From positions 1 through 6,711 of the forward strand of contig CAJVYT010000242.1 in assembly GCA_913009765.1 (NCBI GenBank): 6,711 nt of DNA, in the 5' to 3' direction. The translations under genes and the position numbers were made by a program. Positions 1-5,934 of the stretch are shown here, piece by piece (position 1 is the first letter of the stretch; each line of letters begins with the position of its first letter). Under the pieces are notes generated by a model. It made no database searches, had not been told where the DNA came from, and saw nothing but the letters and a program-made list of their open reading frames with translations. The stretch comes from an uncultured candidate division Zixibacteria bacterium. GTDB lineage: Bacteria; Zixibacteria; MSB-5A5; GN15; FEB-12.

Positions 1-2
1 AA

Positions 3-398
3 ACTGAAACTGTTTCGGGTCGTGAACTGTGGAAAGCTCCGTATGAGATTGTTAAACATGTCGAAAACAAGTCAGTTTCCGGTTTAATTTCTCTTACTAC
101 ACTCATGGAAATCAGATTCCTCCTTCGTAGAAAAAAATCATATAGCATACCTCAGATCGAAAATGACATTTCCAGGCTTTCTGCCATATTTGACGTCATC
201 ATTCCTGACGAGATCAGTCTTCTTAAGGCAAACACCATTCAGGCAGATCATTTGCTCGACCCCTTTGATTCAATCCATCTTGCATTATGTTTAGGCATAA
301 AACCGGTAACCCTTATTTCAAGGGATAAACATTTCATTAAGACCGCCAAGAAATTCATTACTGTAAAAACTCCTGAAGAACTATTAAAAATCATTTAA
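3..398 (+). CDS. PIN-domain (VapC-like) nuclease, 3' part
   Basis: The frame is open from the left edge to a TAA at 396-398 and gives 131 visible residues, so the gene starts outside the window. An internal ATG at 105 should not be taken as the start, because recognisable PIN sequence lies before it. The visible part matches the middle and end of a PIN fold. An acidic residue follows a hydrophobic strand (LTTLMEIRFLL), then comes DPFDSIHLALCLG, where the aspartates sit at the usual metal-binding positions, and finally TLISRDKHF, the typical last strand and acidic residue. The N-terminal DTNV-type strand with the first catalytic Asp is off-window. PIN toxins of VapBC systems are Mg2+-dependent ribonucleases neutralised by a small antitoxin encoded just upstream, which would also be off-window. 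The gene points toward the minus-strand cassettes and appears unrelated to them. The family call is fairly secure; the toxin role is inferred. Confidence 0.8.
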   Translation, partial: TETVSGRELWKAPYEIVKHVENKSVSGLISLTTLMEIRFLLRRKKSYSIPQIENDISRLSAIFDVIIPDEISLLKANTIQADHLLDPFDSIHLALCLGIKPVTLISRDKHFIKTAKKFITVKTPEELLKII

Positions 399-447
399 AT
401 CCCGCGCCTTCCATTTTTATCATATTTTCCCTGCCTGCTGTCTTTAC

Positions 448-461
448 CGCAACCCGCGACA
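448..461 (+). repeat. remnant of 7-bp tandem array (two units)
   Basis: Two adjacent heptamers, CGCAACC and CGCGACA, are followed by TTTCTCTCTTC. The region around 2774-2791 has the same order, with a unit CGTAACA followed by TTTTCTCTCTG. The match to the longer arrays at 2710-2784 in both unit length and right flank makes this a likely degenerate member. Confidence 0.4.
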
Positions 462-526
462 TTTCTCTCTTCTTTCCCTCTTCCTCTTTTGTTTCCTTTA
501 TCGTTATTCGCCATCTTTATGCCTTA

Positions 527-618
527 TGTCCAATGTTCCCGACACTGTCGGGACAGGAAAGTTTACCCCGTGTCCCAGCATTTCAGGATTTACGGGGGTC
601 TGACCCGTTGTCTTTCTT
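527..618 (-). repeat. inter-cassette mosaic repeat, copy 1
   Basis: It begins (plus strand) with TGTCCAATG and ends with GACCCGTTGTCTTTCTT. Inside are a near-perfect hairpin TCCCGACA-C-TGTCGGGA (537-553), the string GTTTACCCCGTGTCCC, a CCCCGT/ACGGGG outer stem around 566-597, and an 11-bp palindrome GGGTCTGACCC (596-606). Copy 2 shares the same order of blocks almost throughout, and copy 3 shares the two ends. It lies 3' of the ankyrin-like gene. REP/BIME-like dispersed elements have this kind of hairpin mosaic, but the family is not identified here. Confidence 0.6.
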
Positions 619-717
619 CAAGATCCCCTGTCCCTTCGCTCGGGAATAGCTTCCTTCATGTATTCGTTGTTCTTAATCTTCATTTCGCTGACCGCTCTTC
701 TCCCAAATTCCATCTTA

Positions 718-1158
718 TTAATTTAGTGAAGAATTAGGATCCAAGCTTTCATTTTTTTGTTTAGAATCAATCACATCATTTAAAAATTGTATGTATTCTT
801 CTGGACCTTCAGCTTTTAGAATTATGATATTTTTTTCAACAGAAACACCTCGCTCAACCATATATCGTATAAGCTCGGTTCTCTCATATGCAATCGCAGT
901 TATTAGAGGTGTTCTCATAACTAGCATATTACATTCTTTACATTCCTCATATATAGACAAAGGATCTTCAAGAATCTTATTTTTTATTTTCTCATCACTC
1001 ATTTTTTCCATAATCATAAATGATATAATTGGTGGTGATGAAGTAACTGGTCCATATCCGTATTTTATTGTAACGTCGTATTTTTCAATAAAAAATGCAG
1101 CAATAATTGTTACAAAAACTACAGTCATAATGAGCGCATTTCTTGATACTTTTTTCAT
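718..1158 (-). CDS. membrane-anchored protein with an ankyrin-like motif; putative immunity protein of pair 3
   Basis: 146 residues. I chose the start at 1158 rather than the in-frame ATG 15 bases upstream because a strong Shine-Dalgarno, AAGGAGGT (1162-1169), sits three bases before it. Its ATGA also overlaps the stop of the upstream Rhs-toxin gene. MKKVSRN is followed by one hydrophobic helix (about residues 8-25) and then EKYDV, so the N-terminus should be cytoplasmic and the body periplasmic. Residues about 81-110 (TPLITAIAYERTELIRYMVE, then RGVSV) resemble a single ankyrin repeat (TPLh.A...g..e.v..Ll..Ga.v). A 3' gene translationally coupled to a polymorphic toxin is usually its immunity gene, and ankyrin-like proteins occur among such genes. 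The immunity role is inferred from position, and the sequence is not one I recognise as a named Imm family. Confidence 0.6.
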   Translation of the reverse strand: MKKVSRNALIMTVVFVTIIAAFFIEKYDVTIKYGYGPVTSSPPIISFMIMEKMSDEKIKNKILEDPLSIYEECKECNMLVMRTPLITAIAYERTELIRYMVERGVSVEKNIIILKAEGPEEYIQFLNDVIDSKQKNESLDPNSSLN

Positions 1159-1169
1159 GGCACCTCCTT
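1155..1169 (-). promoter_or_regulatory. ATGA stop-start overlap with strong ribosome binding site
   Basis: On the minus strand AAGGAGGT (1169-1162), GCC and ATGA follow one another. The A of ATG is at 1158 and the TGA of the Rhs-toxin gene occupies 1157-1155. The Shine-Dalgarno lies within the last codons of the toxin gene. This arrangement implies translational coupling of the toxin and the downstream putative immunity gene, so the two are made together. Confidence 0.75.
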
Positions 1170-2750
1170 GCATGCTTTTTTAGCTTCTAAACTTGTACAA
1201 ACATCTTTTATTAAGTAAGGGGGTAATTCACAATACGGTCTCCCGGCCAAAGGATAGTTTTTAGTATTACCTAAGAGATATTGACTTTCTTCTTTATTCG
1301 GCTGCCAACGGGCTGTCCATACAGATTTACCACATTCACACTTTGTGCAGCAAACAACTCTCTTTCTGCATAAAAATCTTTTATTCTCTTTAAGCTTTTC
1401 ATGGATTTGTTCTATAAGTCCATCGTCTGGAGAACTCCAGTACTCTTGTAGAATTGAATACACAGAACCTTGATCATCAATTTTTCCTCTAGCGGATTTG
1501 CCTGCTATTTGTATATCTATCCATCGTTCGGCTGCGACCTCGTAGTTTACCTCCCAATCCACATCAACCCGTTTATATAAACTACTAAAAAGCCCTCTCC
1601 ATATTTTTGATTTACCTAGACTTTCTTCATTTAAACGTTTTTCCTTGATGTGTACTTTATATGTAGGAAACTCAATCCAAGGTTCACCCACAGGAAAACC
1701 TGTTTTAGGTCTCGAACCATGTAGAATTAAATCTTCAAATCTTCGTAAAGATTCAAGGTTTGGCCATGAATCATTTCCTCTTGGATCAACAAAATTATTT
1801 GGATTGTTTACATTGAAAATATAAAGATTAACTCCCCCATCTTCTCCAATCGGATCCCTGCTCAACCACCTACCCATTTCAGCCGAGTAATATCTAAATC
1901 CGTAATAATAAAGATCAGTCTCTTCATCAAAATACTTTGTACTGAATCTGTATGAATTACTCTTTGCTTCAGGGCCATTTGCCACAAGTTCATTTCCATA
2001 TGGATCATATTCATAATGAGCGGCAATTGATCCATTTGAGGTATTTATAAGCTGACCAACATTTCCATTGCCATCATATGCGTATTGATATGAATCAACT
2101 CCCTCTATTGCGGTTATAAGTCCGCCTATTCCGCCTGCTCCCTGTAAAGACTGACTTAAATCAAGACCCCAAACAAAATAACGAGTTTCGAGTTGCGAGT
2201 TTCGGGTTACGAGTTCCTCAATTAAATTCCATCCATCGTATAAGAATAAGCTTTCAGCGTTCAGTTCCCAATTTCCAGCAAGATAGGAATAAACATCTTT
2301 CTTCACCCTTCTGCCCATATAGTCATATGTAAATTCAACTTTAGTGTCGTTGTCTGAAGGTGTTTCAGGTTTGACTGAAATCAACCTGTTTTCAGCATTA
2401 AATGTGTATTGAGTTGTAGTTGTTCCGTCAGATATGGAAGTGAGATTGCCGTCAGTGTCAAATGTAAAGCTGTCAGCAGGCTGACCGATGTCATTAATGA
2501 TTAGCTCATACTGATTGAGCTGGTTAGATGTGTAAGTCAGATTATTCTGTACTGCCCCGGCTTTATCCCAATCGGCTGTATCCTTGCGGTTGCCGTTACT
2601 GTCATCTGCACGATATGGGACACAGATTTTCACATATTTACACAGATTAGTATTCTTGTCGTTTCTGCGATCATCCGTGTTCATCCGTGCCCAATTACTT
2701 TCTTTTTCTCGCAATCCGCAACTCGTAATATTTTGTATGTTTTTTATCAT
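1155..2750 (-). CDS. truncated Rhs core fused to a cysteine-rich C-terminal tip (toxin A)
   Basis: 531 residues as an open frame. Residues 1-~48 are not Rhs; they are encoded by heptamer and decamer repeats and the start is doubtful. From about residue 51 (DDSNGNR) it is a standard Rhs/YD-repeat core, with YDYMGRRVKK, YDGWNLIEEL, WGLDLSQSLQGAGGIGG, YEYDPYGNE, STKYFDEETDLYYYGFRYY and GRWLSRDPIG. The two aspartates expected for core autoproteolysis are at D299 and D322. After DPRG (322-325) comes a 206-residue variable tip I cannot assign. It holds eight cysteines in its last 74 residues, at 461, 467, 468, 471, 473, 507, 518 and 527 (C-x5-CC-x2-C-x-C, then C, C, C), which could bind metal or form disulfides. 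Rhs proteins usually exceed 1000 residues, so the N-terminal repeats and any delivery domain are missing. This looks like an orphan Rhs-CT cassette. It is paired by ATGA overlap with the gene at 718-1158. Confidence 0.75.
   Translation of the reverse strand: MIKNIQNITSCGLREKESNWARMNTDDRRNDKNTNLCKYVKICVPYRADDSNGNRKDTADWDKAGAVQNNLTYTSNQLNQYELIINDIGQPADSFTFDTDGNLTSISDGTTTTQYTFNAENRLISVKPETPSDNDTKVEFTYDYMGRRVKKDVYSYLAGNWELNAESLFLYDGWNLIEELVTRNSQLETRYFVWGLDLSQSLQGAGGIGGLITAIEGVDSYQYAYDGNGNVGQLINTSNGSIAAHYEYDPYGNELVANGPEAKSNSYRFSTKYFDEETDLYYYGFRYYSAEMGRWLSRDPIGEDGGVNLYIFNVNNPNNFVDPRGNDSWPNLESLRRFEDLILHGSRPKTGFPVGEPWIEFPTYKVHIKEKRLNEESLGKSKIWRGLFSSLYKRVDVDWEVNYEVAAERWIDIQIAGKSARGKIDDQGSVYSILQEYWSSPDDGLIEQIHEKLKENKRFLCRKRVVCCTKCECGKSVWTARWQPNKEESQYLLGNTKNYPLAGRPYCELPPYLIKDVCTSLEAKKACKEVP
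1844..2595 (-). repeat. rhs core direct repeat, copy A
   Basis: It aligns without net gaps to 4781-5532 at a constant offset of 2937. Left end CTCCAATCGG (1844) matches 4781; right end CGGTTGCCG (2587-2595) matches 5524-5532. Encoded proteins (residues 53-325 against 131-403 of copy B) differ at about 44 of 273 positions by hand count, and many of those differences fall in the last 25 residues, after DPIGE. Outside these limits the two genes are unrelated. Confidence 0.85.
2182..2216 (+). repeat. five tandem 7-bp units inside the rhs reading frame, copy A
   Basis: The five plus-strand units are CGAGTTT, CGAGTTG, CGAGTTT, CGGGTTA and CGAGTTC. They encode, on the minus strand, the segment EELVTRNSQLETR between NLI and YFVWGLDLS. 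A 7-bp period is out of step with codons, so the successive units are read in different frames, as expected if the array arose at the DNA level. The copy at 5119-5153 is identical. Confidence 0.65.
2621..2650 (+). repeat. three tandem 10-bp units (CACAGATTTT type)
   Basis: CACAGATTTT, CACATATTTA and CACAGATTAG follow each other directly. The array begins within about ten bases of the place where Rhs similarity of copy A ends (near 2612), so it marks the 5' breakpoint of the gene fragment. Confidence 0.6.
2671..2690 (+). repeat. two tandem 10-bp units (TCATCCGTGT type)
   Basis: TCATCCGTGT is followed at once by TCATCCGTGC. It is separated by 20 bases from the CACAGATT decamers and has the same period. 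The two arrays probably belong to one composite repeat (about 2617-2695). Confidence 0.55.
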
Positions 2751-2784
2751 TTCTTTAACCTGTAACCCGCATCTCGTAACATTT
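2710..2784 (+). repeat. pair of heptamer arrays, 50 bp apart
   Basis: Block 1 (2710-2734) holds CGCAATC, CGCAACT, CGTAATA and then TTTT. Block 2 (2760-2784) holds TGTAACC, CGCATCT, CGTAACA and then TTTT. The blocks align to each other at a 50-bp offset. The unit CGNAACY is related to that of the in-gene array at 2182-2216 but lies on the opposite strand. They occupy the region upstream of, and inside, the doubtful N-terminus of the Rhs fragment A. Confidence 0.55.
2748..2762 (-). promoter_or_regulatory. possible ribosome binding site and start of Rhs fragment A
   Basis: On the minus strand CAGG-TTAAAGAA-ATGA places AGG eight bases before ATG 2750. Nearly the same string (CAGGATTAAAGAATGA) precedes Rhs gene B at 5921. 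The resemblance is the main argument that this start is used. Against it, the first ~48 codons are repeat-derived and show no protein similarity to Rhs. Confidence 0.35.
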
Positions 2785-2804
2785 TCTCTCTGTTTTACTT
2801 TTCT

Positions 2805-3031
2805 TGTCCAATATCCCCGACTTCATCGGGACAGGCAAGTTTACCCCGTGTCCCGAAACTTCGGGATTTACGGGAGTTTGACCCCTTATCCGTCACTTTT
2901 CCCCCTGTTACGCCTGTCATAGTCCCGTATAAGACGGGACGGAGATTCCGATACTTCGGGGGCTCGAGGGCCGGTATTTCGGTGGGCTGACGCCGGTTTC
3001 CGTTCGTGGGGTTGACCCCTTGTCTTTCTTT
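2805..3031 (-). repeat. inter-cassette mosaic repeat, copy 2 (longest)
   Basis: It starts TGTCCAATA (2805) and contains a CCCGA/TCGGG pair (about 2816-2830), GTTTACCCCGTGTCCC, and the hairpin TCCCGAA-AC-TTCGGGA (2851-2866) nested in a CCCGT/ACGGG stem. A first end-like block TTTGACCCCTT lies at 2878-2887. A second segment follows with the hairpin GTCCCGT-ATAAG-ACGGGAC (2922-2940), several further CGG/CCG blocks and GGGGTTGACCCC (3008-3019), and it ends CTTGTCTTTCTT. It begins eight bases after the stop of the WG-repeat gene. It looks like a copy of the copy-1 type with an extra segment added. It has no T-run, so a terminator role is not supported. Confidence 0.65.
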
Positions 3032-3038
3032 ATCCATC

Positions 3039-4058
3039 TCAATAGGAAGATTCCCATACATAATGTCCCTTTTTATCTATATAGCCATATTTTGAACCTG
3101 TCCAGACTTTAGCTAAGCCATGTCTGAATGAATCTACCTGGGAAAATTTTGGCTTAATAATTATATTGCCATGGCGATCAATATAACCCCATTTGTCACC
3201 AATTTTTACCGCAGCCATGCCTTCTGAAAACCCCATAGCATGATCATATTTTGGCTTAATAACAAAATTGCCTTTTTTGTCAATAAAGCCAACCAACTTG
3301 TCCTCTGCAGCTACTGCCAAGCCTTCTGCAAAATTGGCAGCTTTTTTTACAGGAATATCTATTATGGGCTCTCCAAATTTATTAACATATTTTCCTTTTC
3401 CATCATCAACAACAAGAGATACGCCCTCAGACTGCCTACCGCCAGCAAATCGGAATCTTGGCTCTACTAAATACTCTCCTTCCTTATTAATAATCCCCCA
3501 TTTATCATCTATTGAAACATGTGCAACTCCTTCAGAAAAGGGCCTTGCCCGATCAAATTTGTTTTTAATTATTAACTCTCCTTTATGATTGATATAACCC
3601 CATTTTTCATCTATTTCTACCGCAGCCAGACCATCTGAGAAAGATCTTGCATCATCAAAAATCTTATCAAATAATAATTTTCCGCCTGTATCAATAAAAG
3701 CTGATTGAAAAAATGGTACTTGCACAACAGCAACTCCCTCGCTGAACGAACGAGCACCATAAAAACGTTTCCCTGCATCACCGTCAATTTTTGCTTTTTT
3801 TCTCCCCAAGTTATCAATAATAAAGTAGTATCCATCCTGTTCTACGATTGCAAGCCCCTCTGAAAAAGATCCTGCCGATGAATATATTGGTTTAATTACC
3901 ACTTCACCTTCTGCATTTATATATCCTTCCTTTTTATTGACAGAAATAGGGAATAAATTCCTGTCTTCACTTATTGCAGATTCCTGGCAGGCAAAGATAA
4001 AAATAAAAATAAACATCAATATAATTTTTTTGTAATGTTCTCTTAATTTCTGTTTCAT
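3039..4058 (-). CDS. WG-repeat protein with lipoprotein-like signal; putative immunity protein of pair 2
   Basis: 339 residues, start ATG at 4058. MKQKLREHYKK is followed by a hydrophobic run and a lipobox-like IFAC (Cys24), so it should be exported and possibly lipidated. F at the -2 position is not ideal for a lipobox. The rest is a run of WG (KWG) repeats. FSEG/FSDG-type turns recur eight times (SFSEGLA, SFSEGVA, SFSDGLA, PFSEGVA, RQSEGVS, NFAEGLA, GFSEGMA, SFRHGLA), each with a matching GYI(N/D)..G and IKP(K/I)(Y/F) segment, plus a closing half unit (YGYIDKKGHYVW). WG repeats form small beta units of unknown general function. The gene starts six bases after the stop of Rhs gene B with a weak AGGA 12 bases upstream (4071-4074), so it is co-transcribed with B. 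Its position suggests that it protects against toxin B. The family call is secure; the immunity role is inferred. Confidence 0.8.
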   Translation of the reverse strand: MKQKLREHYKKIILMFIFIFIFACQESAISEDRNLFPISVNKKEGYINAEGEVVIKPIYSSAGSFSEGLAIVEQDGYYFIIDNLGRKKAKIDGDAGKRFYGARSFSEGVAVVQVPFFQSAFIDTGGKLLFDKIFDDARSFSDGLAAVEIDEKWGYINHKGELIIKNKFDRARPFSEGVAHVSIDDKWGIINKEGEYLVEPRFRFAGGRQSEGVSLVVDDGKGKYVNKFGEPIIDIPVKKAANFAEGLAVAAEDKLVGFIDKKGNFVIKPKYDHAMGFSEGMAAVKIGDKWGYIDRHGNIIIKPKFSQVDSFRHGLAKVWTGSKYGYIDKKGHYVWESSY

Positions 4059-4064
4059 TGTTAT

Positions 4065-5921
4065 TTATTTTCCTACTAATTTACGTACAACTTCACCTAT
4101 AGTTCCATACCAAAAAAGAAGCCCATCCTCATAGTCACAACAACACGAACAATCTATGAGCTTTATTGCCTCATTTTCGAATTGACTATCTTCAATAAAT
4201 CTCATCATCTTGGACATTTTACCAATAGTCATATCGTAAGCATCCAAATAAACTCCGAGCAATGGAACTTTCGCAAAAGATTTCCCTAGACTAAAAGTTT
4301 TAGAAAATAGTTCCATAGTCTGCGCAGGCGTCATATAATCTGGATTTTTGATATTAGCAATGATATCAATTGCATCAAGGGTTCTTACTGTATTTTTTAA
4401 TGCCTTATCTACTTTTGAGAGATCATAATTCTTAAGAGCACCCCTATCAATACCCAAATTATCAAGGACATCACTTGTTTCCTGGTATGCACTAAGTGCT
4501 TCACTAATAGGACCCATCTCTTTCCTAAGTTGCCTAGATAATTTTGAGATGTTCTTTTTCCATTTTCTGCCAAATGTTTTTTTCAGAAGAAGCTCACCGC
4601 CTGCATCCCAGTTTCTTAAACATCTAGTTGATTTATTATTTTTACATTCATCAAATAGTGCTAATACTTCTAAAAGAAGCTCAATTCTACGTTTCTCTCT
4701 TTTAGTAAGTAGCCCTAAATAGTCAAATTTATCTATAGGTGAATTATAATTAAACCTGTAAACATTTATCCCTCCCATCTCTCCAATCGGATCCCTATTC
4801 AACCACCTACCTAATTCAGCCGAGTAATATCTATATCCGTAATAATAAAGATTAACCTCTTCATCAAAATATTTAGTGCTGAATCTATAAACATTATTTT
4901 GAGCCTCAGGTCCTGTTGCTTTCAGTTCATTACCGTAAGGATCATATTCATAATGAGCAACAATTGATCCATCTGCGGTATTGATAAGCTGGCCGACATT
5001 TCCATTGCCATCATAGAAATATTGATATGAATCAACTCCCTCTATTGCAGTTATAAGTCCACCTATTCCACCTGCACCCTGTAAAGACTGACTCAAGTCA
5101 AGACCCCAGACAAAATAACGAGTTTCGAGTTGCGAGTTTCGGGTTACGAGTTCCTCAATCAAATTCCATCCATCGTATATAAATAATCCCTCAGCATCCA
5201 GTTCCCAATTTCCAGCCTGATAAATATAAACCTCTTTTTTCACCCTTCTGCCCATGTAGTCATAGACAAATTCAACTTTAGTGTCACCATCTGAAGGTGT
5301 TTCAGGTTCTACTGATATCAATCTGTTTTCAGCATTGAATATGTATTGAGTTGTAGATGTACCGTCAGATATGGAAGTGAGATTGCCGTCAGTGTCATAA
5401 GTAAGACTGTCGGCTGGCTGTCCGATGTCATTAATGATTAGCTCATACTGGTTTAGCTGGTTTGATGTATAAGTAAGATTACTTTGCACAGCACCGGCTT
5501 TATCCCACTCAGTTGCATCATTACGGTTGCCGATAGGATCATAATTGTAACTGCGGTATTCCGGTTCTACCGGGTTAGTTGTATCACTTATATCTGCGCC
5601 AATGTATCTTGCTGATTCAGTCAGTTCGTTACGGTCATTATAGTTATAGAGATTAAACTCATCAGCTGAAAATGCCTGTCCGCTGTTTTGTACTGATGTT
5701 CTGCTGCCGAGTTCATTATAGTTATAATCATACTGGGATATGAGATTAGAGTTGTATTCATTCCTGATTTGTGTACGGAGATCGCGTTTAGGTTCATAGC
5801 TGTAGGTTGTTAATAGTCCTGAGTCAGTGGACAACTGTGAAAGCAGATTAGAGTTGGGCACATAAGAATATGATGCTGTTCCGGTTGATGCTTTACTTTG
5901 AACTGTTTTATGTATTTTCAT
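4065..5921 (-). CDS. 5'-truncated Rhs core fused to a helical C-terminal tip of unknown family (toxin B)
   Basis: 618 residues. ATG at 5921 has AGGA seven bases upstream. YD/Rhs repeats begin at about residue 15 (YSYVPNSNLLSQL) and run through YSYEPKRDLRTQI, YDYNYNELGSR, YNYNDRNELTES and YNYDPIGNR. The conserved core then follows: YDYMGRRVKKE (220-230), WGLDLSQSLQGAGGIGG (272-288), YEYDPYGNE (325-332), YRYYSAELGRWLNRDPIG (363-380) and D400 in FDYLG. D377 and D400 sit 23 apart, as D299 and D322 do in the other copy, and fit the autoproteolysis pair. The tip (404-618) is largely helical by eye, has a hydrophobic stretch (about 545-562) and a CSCCC cluster at 591-595, and matches no toxin family I know. 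No PAAR, TcB or transmembrane part is visible, and the first half of a normal Rhs protein is missing. It is therefore an orphan cassette, possibly expressed from its own start. Confidence 0.8.
   Translation of the reverse strand: MKIHKTVQSKASTGTASYSYVPNSNLLSQLSTDSGLLTTYSYEPKRDLRTQIRNEYNSNLISQYDYNYNELGSRTSVQNSGQAFSADEFNLYNYNDRNELTESARYIGADISDTTNPVEPEYRSYNYDPIGNRNDATEWDKAGAVQSNLTYTSNQLNQYELIINDIGQPADSLTYDTDGNLTSISDGTSTTQYIFNAENRLISVEPETPSDGDTKVEFVYDYMGRRVKKEVYIYQAGNWELDAEGLFIYDGWNLIEELVTRNSQLETRYFVWGLDLSQSLQGAGGIGGLITAIEGVDSYQYFYDGNGNVGQLINTADGSIVAHYEYDPYGNELKATGPEAQNNVYRFSTKYFDEEVNLYYYGYRYYSAELGRWLNRDPIGEMGGINVYRFNYNSPIDKFDYLGLLTKREKRRIELLLEVLALFDECKNNKSTRCLRNWDAGGELLLKKTFGRKWKKNISKLSRQLRKEMGPISEALSAYQETSDVLDNLGIDRGALKNYDLSKVDKALKNTVRTLDAIDIIANIKNPDYMTPAQTMELFSKTFSLGKSFAKVPLLGVYLDAYDMTIGKMSKMMRFIEDSQFENEAIKLIDCSCCCDYEDGLLFWYGTIGEVVRKLVGK
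4781..5532 (-). repeat. rhs core direct repeat, copy B
   Basis: Partner of 1844-2595, collinear without net insertion or deletion. Upstream of 5532 (minus-strand sense) copy B continues with about 130 further Rhs residues that copy A lacks. Downstream, both switch to different tips shortly after the shared DPIGE codons. Confidence 0.85.
5119..5153 (+). repeat. five tandem 7-bp units inside the rhs reading frame, copy B
   Basis: Identical to the array at 2182-2216, including its immediate flanks (5111-5158), although surrounding third positions differ between the two cores. It encodes the same EELVTRNSQLETR insertion before the WGLDLS motif. Confidence 0.65.
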
Positions 5922-5932
5922 TCTTTAATCCT
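5919..5932 (-). promoter_or_regulatory. ribosome binding site and start of Rhs gene B
   Basis: AGGA (5932-5929 on the minus strand) stands seven bases before ATG 5921 (AGGA-TTAAAGA-ATG), a good spacing. No convincing promoter is visible upstream; the gap holds repeats only. Confidence 0.5.
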
Positions 5933-5934
5933 GC

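Larger units (their letters stand above)
399..717. other. non-coding stretch between convergent genes, repeat-derived
   Basis: No convincing gene is present. The PIN gene ends on the left (plus strand) and the ankyrin-like gene ends on the right (minus strand). The stretch holds a short heptamer remnant (448-461), a pyrimidine-rich run (about 462-510) and one copy of the inter-cassette mosaic repeat (527-618). A TCCC..GGGA inverted pair lies around 629-645. I see no hairpin followed by a T-run that would make a clear intrinsic terminator for either gene. Confidence 0.6.

Noticed and set aside
489..737. Open plus-strand frame of 82 codons
   Set aside because: It is made almost wholly of the mosaic repeat and flanking non-coding sequence, with no RBS.
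791..1183. Open plus-strand frame of 130 codons
   Set aside because: It lies antisense to the membrane-anchored protein gene, which has a strong RBS and coherent domains. The plus-strand product has no recognisable features.
2700..2790. CRISPR array
   Set aside because: The repeated blocks are only two, short and degenerate. The spacing reflects tandem 7-bp units, with no uniform repeat-spacer pattern.
2584..2922. Open plus-strand frame of 112 codons
   Set aside because: It crosses the decamer and heptamer arrays and the mosaic repeat; it is also antisense to the Rhs fragment. Its similarity to 489-737 only reflects the shared repeat.
2922..2940. Hairpin GTCCCGT/ACGGGAC as a terminator of the WG gene
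   Set aside because: No T-run follows on either strand, and it sits in a repeat with several similar hairpins.
2795..3061. Open minus-strand frame of 88 codons after the WG gene
   Set aside because: It is G/C-rich repeat sequence overlapping the end of the WG gene, with proline/arginine-rich composition and no supporting RBS. It is most likely the mosaic repeat read by chance.
3240..3835. Further open frames within the WG gene on both strands
   Set aside because: They are shadows of the WG-repeat coding sequence, which explains the whole region in one frame.
1844..5532. Insertion sequence or transposon causing the duplication
   Set aside because: No transposase, terminal inverted repeats or target duplications are visible around the duplicated segments. 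The duplication is confined to Rhs coding sequence.
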